A stretch of 37,982 nt of DNA from positions 1-37,982 of IMG/VR virus record IMGVR_UViG_3300046616_000024, one strand, 5' to 3'. Of the stretch, positions 1-7,269 are shown piece by piece. Within the stretch, counting starts at the first letter, position 1. Every line of letters starts with the position of its first letter. Source of the stretch: a virus. The notes beneath the pieces are model-generated. The model saw only the letters and a list, made by a program, of their open reading frames with translations. It was not told where the DNA came from and searched no databases. Position numbers and translations under genes: made by a program.

Positions 1-25
1 CCCCCGCTTGTTCCTTTTAATCCAA

Positions 26-778
26 TTAACGAATACGGCGAGCCCGAAGGAAGCCATCACAAGTCATAGTGGAGGCCGTGAAGTTGGCACTCGCTACCGC
101 ATATACCGTAGTCGTAGCGGAGATAGAAATACGAACAACAGGCGATGCCACGGTAATCCCGGTATTGCCTGTTACTACTCCAGCCGCAGCGTAGGTAGTC
201 TTCGAATAAGAGCCGAATGCCCCGAAGGTTGCTGATACTGCAGATGCCCCAGCGAATAGGGCGGTAATGCTGGTAGAGCCTGTCGGGACATACGTAATAA
301 CACTTTCAATCTCCCAGTCCCCTGCCGTCAGGGAGAGGCTGGTTGCATTCGCAGCCACTGCCGTAGTCAGCGAGGTGGCCGTATTGGAGGCCGTGAGGTA
401 CTCCCCAACCTGCCCAGCCGCTGCATTCCCGCCAGCAACCGTACCCACCAGAGGGAACCCACCGAGAGCCGTCAATGCTGCGGCTGCCGTGGTCTGTCCC
501 GTGCCGCCTTCAGCAATCGGAATGGTAGCCACTGAGGTGTAAGAACCTGCCCCGGTGCGCTTCATGTAGCCCGTGAAGGAGAACCCAGCGATAGCATCGA
601 GAGCCGCCCCGCTTGCGGAGGTTTGGCCCGTGCCGCCCTTGGCTACAGGGACTGTCGGGAGGTCACCGGAGACCAGTGCCGCCCATCCGGGGATACTGCT
701 GGGCCCCGTAGAGCGCAGTACCTGCCCAGCGGTAGAGCCACTTGGGTTGAGGAGCTGCGGAGGTACAAGAGTTGTCAT
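26..778 (-). CDS. Secondary tail fibre / tail-associated protein with GGTGQT repeats
   Basis: A 250-residue protein rich in Ala, Gly, Ser and Thr. It contains the motif GGTGQT twice (near residues 48-53 and 90-95), each preceded by a short Val/Ile-Pro-x-Ala-(K/E) segment; this repeat is common in phage tail-fibre and collar proteins that form trimeric beta structure. ATG at 778 has an AAGG eight bases upstream. It lies directly downstream of the main tail spike, with a 57-base gap, which supports a tail role. The C-terminal half (about residues 120-250) is a beta-rich domain I do not recognise. The exact role (receptor-binding fibre or structural accessory) is inferred from composition and place only. 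The stop codon is 25 bases from the left edge of the window. Confidence 0.7.
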   Translation of the reverse strand: MTTLVPPQLLNPSGSTAGQVLRSTGPSSIPGWAALVSGDLPTVPVAKGGTGQTSASGAALDAIAGFSFTGYMKRTGAGSYTSVATIPIAEGGTGQTTAAAALTALGGFPLVGTVAGGNAAAGQVGEYLTASNTATSLTTAVAANATSLSLTAGDWEIESVITYVPTGSTSITALFAGASAVSATFGAFGSYSKTTYAAAGVVTGNTGITVASPVVRISISATTTVYAVASANFTASTMTCDGFLRARRIR

Positions 779-803
779 AGAGTCAACCTTAGAGAAGAGG
801 GTG

Positions 804-827
804 GCCCCTACAGAGAACCTGAGGGGC
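804..827 (-). terminator. Weak hairpin between tail spike and secondary tail gene
   Basis: On the minus strand GCCCCT and AGGGGC pair across a 12-base loop just after the tail-spike stop codon, followed by a pyrimidine-rich stretch without a real T run. It could be an inefficient terminator or an RNA-processing hairpin; the stem is only six pairs. Confidence 0.25.
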
Positions 828-835
828 GCGAAGGA

Positions 836-2956
836 TTACTGCGGTGTAGCGATGAAGCGGATACCGTCAATGGTTGCACTACCACCAGTTGCGGTCAGCG
901 GGACCACGTTGCCGTTGGAGTCGATGATGAGAGCACCAAAGGTGTTCCCCGATTCGTGCAGCATCGGCACGCGGAGCTGCTGGGCAGGCCGGTAGCCGCT
1001 CGGAAGCTGGAAGGCTGTAGTGCCCGCACCGGAGCCGTTGAGGACCCCACGGAGCTCCACAGTGCCATCCTGCTGCTTCTTGAAGCCAATCGTGCGGGAG
1101 CCTTGAGTCCACGCATTGAGGAACGTAACGGGGGCGAAGGGGGACGGGCCCAGTTGGCCAGACCCAGCGAGCAGCACGTTGCCGCCATCATCGATGTCAC
1201 GACAGGTGTTGCCGTCGAACTGGTACGTTGCCGCGCCAGTCGTGTTGTTGACCCAGCGGCCGCCGTGGATGTTCTGCAGCAACTGCGAACCACCACCGGT
1301 CATCAAGGTGTTGCCCTGCGTGTTGTAGGCAATCCAGTTGTTGTCGATGTCTACCCCGTAGCAGATGCCCCGGTGGAAGAACTCTAGGTTCACTGCGTAC
1401 TCGATGTAGCAGCCCGTGACCTTGATACTGGAGCAGCCTGCAGGAACGCTGTAGATGTTCGCGCAAGATTCCAAGTCGCAGTTCTGGAACACGATGTTGT
1501 TCGTGGCGCCACCATCAGCGATATTCAGCACCGAGCCGCTGACCCCTCCCACACCATAGAACTTACAGTCATCGAAGATGATGTTGTGGCAGGAGGTGTA
1601 CGAGTACACAACGTAGGAAACCAAGTTGACCGCAGAGCACTTCCAGAATCGAGTGGCGTAGCACGAGTGCATGACCACGCCGTTCGTCAGTCCATAGCCG
1701 AACGCAATCCGCTCCCACTGGGTGGTGTTGGCGTTCCACGCTTCGAACGCTGAGCCAGCTCCCGATGCAGGCGCACATACTTGGAAGTCCGAGAAGATGT
1801 AATCAAACCCGCCCCCTGCAGTGGAGCCGTAGCCCACGTTGAAGGCCTGACCAGCGGAGCCCTTACGGATGCTTGTGGCTGCCCCACGGCCCTTGACACG
1901 CAGCGTCTTGGTGGTCTTCGGGATGTCCACCGGAGTAGCCACTTGGAAGTAGCCTTCGGGGATTTCCAACTCACCACCGTTCGGCAGCGAGAGGATGTAG
2001 GTGATCGCAGCCTGGATAGCGCCGCAGTCGGTAGCCCAGCCAGCCCGCACCGCCGCAATCTGAGCCTCAGTCATGAAGTCGTATACGCTCACCTTGTCCC
2101 GCATCTTGCTCTGGAAGGCGCGCGGTACAGAACCGGCGCCACCTTGGTAGAACACCCCGAGCTTGGACGGGAAGAAGTACGCCACGTTAATCTCAGAGAT
2201 GCCCGAAGGAATAGCCGAAGTGAACGTCAGGGTGACATCATCACCGCCCAAGGACCACTGCGAGGCAGCCTGATAGCCGCCATCGAAGAACACGCCCGAG
2301 ATGGTCTTCGGGGATGCCGTGGCTGGGAGGGTCACCGTAGTGGAGCTACCTGCGGTGTAGTCGATGCCCGAGCGGAGAACCGTGGGGGCATAGCTGAGGA
2401 ACGTGGGAATCGTGATGGCAGCCAGCATCTGCTCAGCAGCCTGTGTGGCCTGCAGCAGTGCAGCGCTCGGTTCCTTGTAGGCCTCAGCACTGACACCTAC
2501 GGCACCCGAGGCTCCGAACACGAGAGCACGAGATGCCCGAGCGATGGCCGAGGGGAGAACCGGATTGGTGCCCGTTGAGGGGAACTGAACCGACACATCG
2601 CTTACTGCAGCAATGCTGTCATTGATGTCCGAGGTGATGCTTGCGACATCATCCGACAACTCTTGGTTGATGTAGAGCTGCTGCAGAGCTTCGAGGTTCA
2701 AGTCAGAAGCGGTGAGCGTAGAGCCATCTCCGTAGACCACATCAGGGAGCTCGTTGGGGGTATTACGGCGAATCTCCATGCTGGCCGCTGCGGTGCCGAG
2801 GATGGTGATGGCCGATGCGTTGGACCAGTAGTATTGGTCTGTGGGAATCAGCACTCCCGCAATGCGCACCTCAACATGGGACTGGTCGATGTAGGGGAAC
2901 GGAACGGTGTACGGCTGTACCACACCACTCATGGTGTAGGTGACTCGTGAGAGCAT
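836..2956 (-). CDS. Tail fibre / tail spike protein (T7 gp17 N-domain plus beta-helix)
   Basis: A 706-residue virion protein that should bind the host surface. Residues 1 to about 150 resemble the T7 gp17 N-terminal domain that anchors the fibre to the tail (early VTYTMSGVVQPYTVPFPYI, then a LNLEALQQLYINQELSD segment). From about residue 285 the text changes to VYDFMTEAQ ... DCGAIQAAI, typical of the start of pectate-lyase-3-like right-handed beta-helix tailspikes, followed by Asn/Gly-rich rungs to about residue 570, then a different C-terminal domain. This architecture often carries polysaccharide depolymerase activity; I cannot assign catalytic residues. ATG at 2956 has AGAGG four to five bases upstream. 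It follows the internal virion genes as gene 17 does in T7. Confidence 0.88.
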   Translation of the reverse strand: MLSRVTYTMSGVVQPYTVPFPYIDQSHVEVRIAGVLIPTDQYYWSNASAITILGTAAASMEIRRNTPNELPDVVYGDGSTLTASDLNLEALQQLYINQELSDDVASITSDINDSIAAVSDVSVQFPSTGTNPVLPSAIARASRALVFGASGAVGVSAEAYKEPSAALLQATQAAEQMLAAITIPTFLSYAPTVLRSGIDYTAGSSTTVTLPATASPKTISGVFFDGGYQAASQWSLGGDDVTLTFTSAIPSGISEINVAYFFPSKLGVFYQGGAGSVPRAFQSKMRDKVSVYDFMTEAQIAAVRAGWATDCGAIQAAITYILSLPNGGELEIPEGYFQVATPVDIPKTTKTLRVKGRGAATSIRKGSAGQAFNVGYGSTAGGGFDYIFSDFQVCAPASGAGSAFEAWNANTTQWERIAFGYGLTNGVVMHSCYATRFWKCSAVNLVSYVVYSYTSCHNIIFDDCKFYGVGGVSGSVLNIADGGATNNIVFQNCDLESCANIYSVPAGCSSIKVTGCYIEYAVNLEFFHRGICYGVDIDNNWIAYNTQGNTLMTGGGSQLLQNIHGGRWVNNTTGAATYQFDGNTCRDIDDGGNVLLAGSGQLGPSPFAPVTFLNAWTQGSRTIGFKKQQDGTVELRGVLNGSGAGTTAFQLPSGYRPAQQLRVPMLHESGNTFGALIIDSNGNVVPLTATGGSATIDGIRFIATPQ

Positions 2957-2977
2957 ATAACCTCTGTGGGATTGGTA

Positions 2978-2996
2978 GGCCCCACGAACGGGGGCC
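2978..2996 (-). other. RNA hairpin upstream of the tail spike gene
   Basis: On the minus strand GGCCCC pairs with GGGGCC across a seven-base loop, 22 bases before the tail-spike ATG. No T run follows, so this is more likely an mRNA-processing or stabilising hairpin than a terminator. Confidence 0.35.
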
Positions 2997-3006
2997 AGGA
3001 GGGGTG

Positions 3007-3336
3007 TCAGGTTCTAGGCTGGATGAGCCACTTGGCGAACTGAGGGTTGTCTTGGAGGACTGCGTAGAGCCCCGATGCTGCGGGCCTGACGAACTGCTCC
3101 TCAACTTCAGGGGGCAGGAGGACTGCCATCTGGAAGAGAACTGCGTGGAGGATTTCGTGGAGGACCGTATCAGCCTCCTCGCCACCAGGAAGGCCCTCCA
3201 TGATGTCGATACGCTGCCTGCCGTTGAAGCACAGGCCGTAGCTGTTCTCCATCTCTTCGGATGGTCTGTAGTTGATGCTGTGGGTTTTCCCCAGAACGCG
3301 AACGCTCCGGGGCCTTGCTTCCTTCTTAGCCCCCAT
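3007..3336 (-). CDS. Small HExxH metallopeptidase-like protein
   Basis: A 109-residue protein with HEILH at residues 60-64, the zinc-binding HExxH signature of metallopeptidases, in a predicted helix (TVLHEILHAVLFQM). A Glu-rich stretch follows at about 75-80 (PPEVEEQF) that could hold a third ligand. It sits between internal virion protein gp16 and the tail spike, with ATG two bases after the gp16 stop codon, so it is expressed with the late virion genes. The general layout recalls short ImmA/IrrE- or SprT-like zinc peptidase domains, but the family is not certain. Possible roles are processing of a virion protein or attack on a host protein; neither is shown by the sequence. Confidence 0.72.
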   Translation of the reverse strand: MGAKKEARPRSVRVLGKTHSINYRPSEEMENSYGLCFNGRQRIDIMEGLPGGEEADTVLHEILHAVLFQMAVLLPPEVEEQFVRPAASGLYAVLQDNPQFAKWLIQPRT

Positions 3337-3338
3337 GC

Positions 3339-6300
3339 TTACTCAGTGGGGCGGGGTTTGAACTTCGGGAAGTGCGAGCCAATCATGTCGTTCACGTTAC
3401 GCATGATGTACAGGTTGCCACCGGGGATGGCCCCAAGCGCATCGTGCATCTCCTTCTGGGTAATGGTGTTAGTGCTGAAGGGGTTCACTACGCTGCCCGT
3501 GACTTGCGCCAGGGTAGCCAATCGGGCACCTTCAATCATCGAGGGAGTCAGGAAGATGTTCCGGTTGTCCGTGTTGGCGGTGCCGTTAGCGAACAGCGAT
3601 TGACCACCACTCAGGGGTTGATAGGCCGTATCCATCACCTGCGGCATGAGCCCGAGGACAGCCATACGGCTCACCGCACCGAGAGCAATGGCTGACGGAG
3701 AGAGTCTCTGGGCCAACTTATCGGGGTCGTGTGCGTAGTTGATGGAGTTCTGCAGGGAGTACTCCAGAGCAGCGCCAGCGAACGAGTACATCCACTGGAC
3801 AGCGGTGGTGGAGTCCCGATAGTGGAGGCTCTTGAGGAACTGCTTGGCGTGGCCCACGAGCACGAACGTCTTGAGCTCGGAGAAAATCTTGCCAACGGTG
3901 GTGTGCATGAACGGGATGGTCTCGCCCAAGTCGTGGTCCTGAATCATGTCGCGGACTTCGCGGGACAGCAGCAGTTGGAACTTGCTGTAAGTCTCGGGGG
4001 CCTCACGGCTCCACTTCTCGTAGTCCACGTTGTCCACCTTGCTGCCGTCCATCTCCGTGTACTTCTTCAGGGCTGCGTGGACATCCGGTTGGTCATCCGT
4101 GCCTACCCCGTTGTGGGTCATACGCTCCCGCTGCTTCGCGGTCATCTCCGTCTTGCCCATAGCGAAGTCGATGTGCTTCTGGATAGCCATCCGAGCGGAC
4201 ATCATCCGGGTGGCTGCAGTTGCCGAGGAGTTGCCTGAGATGTGGTCCACAGCGTGCGAGAGCTTGCCTGAGAAGTTCTCGAAGCGGGTCAGCCCCTTGT
4301 CATAGGAGAAGTCCGTGATTTCATGCTGGCGAGCGTAGGCGGACACATGCTCCAGACCGTGGCCCGTGAGGTGATGGATAGCTGCCTCCAGTCCCTCTGG
4401 CGGGGGATGACCAGCCTGCATACTGCGGATGATCTTGCCGAAGGTAGGCATGTGCTGGGTGAAGGCGCGCATCGAGGTGAGTCCGATAGCGTTCTTCATC
4501 TCCAGTGCTGCGGGGATGCCCAACTGGCCCAGCATCGCGGAGCGAGTCCAAGCACGCATAGCGCCCAGAACACGGTCCCCCCGGTTGAAGCTCTGGGTGG
4601 ACATAGGGCGGCCAGTGATGTTGTCGTAGACATCCTGCATCATCTGCTTCACCCGGTTGTACTTGCCAGAGCCCGAGGTCATCGCGTTCTCCCCGTGGTA
4701 CTGCTCAGCCTCCCTCATCTTCGCCATGAACTGCGCACGGGACTTGATGCCGACCTCAGCGAGGGCCAAGTGGCCGCCCATAGAGTTCATGTAGCGGCCA
4801 GCGAGGAGCCGTGAGTCATTCTCGAAGAGGTCCGAGATGCGGAATACCGAGCCGTCCGCCATGCGCTCTGCGTGGTTCTCATTGAGGGCCAAGCGGTACT
4901 TGAGGGGGCCTGCCTGTCCAGCATCGCCCTCACCGCTGCCCCTACGGTCAAACATCAGGTCCACCAGAGAGTTAATCTCGTGGTCCTTCAGGCCCGAGTT
5001 GGCGAGCTCCTCCCGGAGGGTCACCATATCCTTGGCGTAGAGGTGGATGTCCTGCATGGCGTGGCTGAACTCCAGCTTCATCACGGCATCCATGAACCCC
5101 TTGGCCTTGGCCGTAGCGGCCCCACCAGTTACCCCATCGAGCTTGATAGCGCGCCCAACGGCCTCATACATCTGCTCCTTGTGTTTGGCGAATGCTTCCC
5201 GGATGTTGTCCTGCTTCCACACTCGGTTGACGTACTGGGGGTTGTCGGGGATGTACTCCGCACCTTCGACCCCCGCAGCCTCCATCCTACGGCGCATCTC
5301 CACGTAGAAGTCCTTCTGAGCCTTGGCTGCCTTCTCCAATTGCGGGGCGATGTCAGGGTTCGCCTTGAGGACTTCGGTGTCACCACGGACCACACGGGAG
5401 ATGTCAGAGTAGAACTGGTCCTGTGCCGCAGCCTTCTTGAAGAAGTTCATCCCACGGACCTTGGCGGCCTCATCGAATGCTCTACGGGCTTCCAAGTGGA
5501 AGTTGCCTTCGAGGGTCCTGCGGTACTGCGACTTGAGCTCTGAGGCGGTCCAGCCCTGCGCTTCGTGGGCATCGTTGCCGATGGCATCCTTGACCAGCTT
5601 ATTCCCGAGGAAGCGGAACACAGGATTGTCCGACTTGTTGAAGTGGGTGTAGAAGTCCCAGCGGATGGGGACCTTGCCCAAGTGGGTCATGGCCGTGGGT
5701 TGGTCCGCAAGGGAGGCAATGCGCTCGTTGGGGTCCACCCGTGCTGCACCTACGGAGTCCGCCATGCCGAACACTTCGCGGTCCACGGGGTTCTCGTAAG
5801 CGGGGGCCTTAGTCTTCCCAGCGGTCCCCATGCCCTCCCACTTGTCCCCGCCCTCTACCTCAGCGAGCGCCTTGCGGAATGCCTCACCAATGATTGGGTG
5901 TTGCTCATCGTGCCCCTTAATGGATGCTTCCCGTAGGGCAGGGTCAAAGTCCCCAGACGCGAGCTTTTTAACTAAGCCCTCCGCGTCCCTTCGGATGTAC
6001 CGTTCGGTTTGCTCAGGGAACTTATTTATCCAGACGTTGAAAGCCTCGGGCGAGGTGTTCGCGGGTGTGATGTTTCCCCCGCTCATATCGTGGAAGGAAT
6101 CGTAAAGCTTCGCCCCCACGCCCTGACCACGCCACTCGGGCTCTACGTTGGAATAGGAGACTACTGCGGGTTCTCCCCCTGCTGCGGCTGCTGCTTGGTC
6201 GGACTCCACATCAAGGGCCCCAATGAGGTTCCCTTCAGAATCGCGAGCCTCATGCGCATAGGTTTCGGGGTTGTAGGCCACGGTGAAGCTGCGGCCATCC

Positions 6301-7250
6301 TTAGTCATGTGCGTATCGGGGGCAGAGGCTTCGTGTGCCTGCTCAGCACGGCCTGCCTCCACATCCATAGCCTTCTGAAGGTTCTCAGTATAGGCGTGGA
6401 GATTGGCTTCCTCATGGGGTGCCAGCGGTTCCCCCGCCTGCTGCTTGCGCATCGCTTCGATGGCGTGGGCTTCCTGCATAGCCGTCTGGGACACCTTGGC
6501 CTGCTCGTGTGCATGGAGACCAACGAAGGGGGCAGCGAAGGCCATGCTGGTGAGTCCTGCGGTGAGGACCCCCATGTTGTCATCTTCGAAGTTGTAGTTC
6601 TGACGGAGCTTCTCAGTGGCAGCCCCAAGGCCACCAGCAGTTGCCAAACCGGAAGCGATAGGCCGCATACGGCTGGCTGCTTCGGCTGCTACTGCCACAC
6701 CCTCGGCTGTACGGGCTGCCGTAGCGGTGGCCTTGAGGAGCATCGAGGTGCCTCCAGAGGCAACCATAGCGGCCACGTTGATGGGGTCCACCATACCGAA
6801 GGCCATGCCCGCAGCGAAGCGCCCAATGTTGCCCTTAGTGCCCAGCGTGGAGAGGTCCCCCAGGTCCTTCTGCTTCTGGAGGATGCTCTGCTTCATCCAT
6901 GCTGCTTGTCCTGCTGAGGTGGCCTGTGCGAACTGACCTTGGAACTCAGGCCAGATGCCATCTGTCAGGTCCTTGTTCGTGCTCTCCTCGTAGGGGTTGT
7001 AGTGTTCATCCGGGGCCAACTGAGCCCCAGCGTAGTGGTCAATCATCCCAGGAATCCAGGAGTCTTGGCGCCACATTGCGGAGAGGTAGTCCCCGCTGTC
7101 CAGACCCGCACCTGCGTCTTCACGCTGGCGGGCTTGGGTGACTGCATCCACCGGGGGCGCAGTCTGTTGAGTAACTGGAGCCGCAGTGGGCGAAGTGTCT
7201 ACAAGTTTACTGTTGTCCTGAATAGCGGACTGAAGCGGTGTGATAGGCAT
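3339..7250 (-). CDS. Large internal virion protein (gp16-like) with embedded GNAT-like domain
   Basis: A 1303-residue protein, close to T7 gp16 (1318), in the gp16 position. In T7 the equivalent is ejected into the cell and helps form the DNA channel across the envelope. The N-terminal 60 residues are Pro/Gln/Thr-rich, and no lytic transglycosylase domain is seen there, unlike T7. Residues about 150-270 contain small-residue hydrophobic segments including a GMVDPINVAAMVASGG stretch, fitting membrane interaction. Residues about 315-410 look like a GNAT acetyltransferase fold: a strand ending VVSYSNV, then PEWRGQGVGAKLYDSF, where RGQGVG matches the acetyl-CoA pyrophosphate loop (Q/RxxGxG/A). 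The remainder is largely helical. ATG at 7250 has GGAAGGG immediately upstream. The GNAT reading is from motif only. Confidence 0.88.
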   Translation of the reverse strand: MPITPLQSAIQDNSKLVDTSPTAAPVTQQTAPPVDAVTQARQREDAGAGLDSGDYLSAMWRQDSWIPGMIDHYAGAQLAPDEHYNPYEESTNKDLTDGIWPEFQGQFAQATSAGQAAWMKQSILQKQKDLGDLSTLGTKGNIGRFAAGMAFGMVDPINVAAMVASGGTSMLLKATATAARTAEGVAVAAEAASRMRPIASGLATAGGLGAATEKLRQNYNFEDDNMGVLTAGLTSMAFAAPFVGLHAHEQAKVSQTAMQEAHAIEAMRKQQAGEPLAPHEEANLHAYTENLQKAMDVEAGRAEQAHEASAPDTHMTKDGRSFTVAYNPETYAHEARDSEGNLIGALDVESDQAAAAAGGEPAVVSYSNVEPEWRGQGVGAKLYDSFHDMSGGNITPANTSPEAFNVWINKFPEQTERYIRRDAEGLVKKLASGDFDPALREASIKGHDEQHPIIGEAFRKALAEVEGGDKWEGMGTAGKTKAPAYENPVDREVFGMADSVGAARVDPNERIASLADQPTAMTHLGKVPIRWDFYTHFNKSDNPVFRFLGNKLVKDAIGNDAHEAQGWTASELKSQYRRTLEGNFHLEARRAFDEAAKVRGMNFFKKAAAQDQFYSDISRVVRGDTEVLKANPDIAPQLEKAAKAQKDFYVEMRRRMEAAGVEGAEYIPDNPQYVNRVWKQDNIREAFAKHKEQMYEAVGRAIKLDGVTGGAATAKAKGFMDAVMKLEFSHAMQDIHLYAKDMVTLREELANSGLKDHEINSLVDLMFDRRGSGEGDAGQAGPLKYRLALNENHAERMADGSVFRISDLFENDSRLLAGRYMNSMGGHLALAEVGIKSRAQFMAKMREAEQYHGENAMTSGSGKYNRVKQMMQDVYDNITGRPMSTQSFNRGDRVLGAMRAWTRSAMLGQLGIPAALEMKNAIGLTSMRAFTQHMPTFGKIIRSMQAGHPPPEGLEAAIHHLTGHGLEHVSAYARQHEITDFSYDKGLTRFENFSGKLSHAVDHISGNSSATAATRMMSARMAIQKHIDFAMGKTEMTAKQRERMTHNGVGTDDQPDVHAALKKYTEMDGSKVDNVDYEKWSREAPETYSKFQLLLSREVRDMIQDHDLGETIPFMHTTVGKIFSELKTFVLVGHAKQFLKSLHYRDSTTAVQWMYSFAGAALEYSLQNSINYAHDPDKLAQRLSPSAIALGAVSRMAVLGLMPQVMDTAYQPLSGGQSLFANGTANTDNRNIFLTPSMIEGARLATLAQVTGSVVNPFSTNTITQKEMHDALGAIPGGNLYIMRNVNDMIGSHFPKFKPRPTE

Positions 7251-7269
7251 TCGCCCTTCCTTTGGTTAG

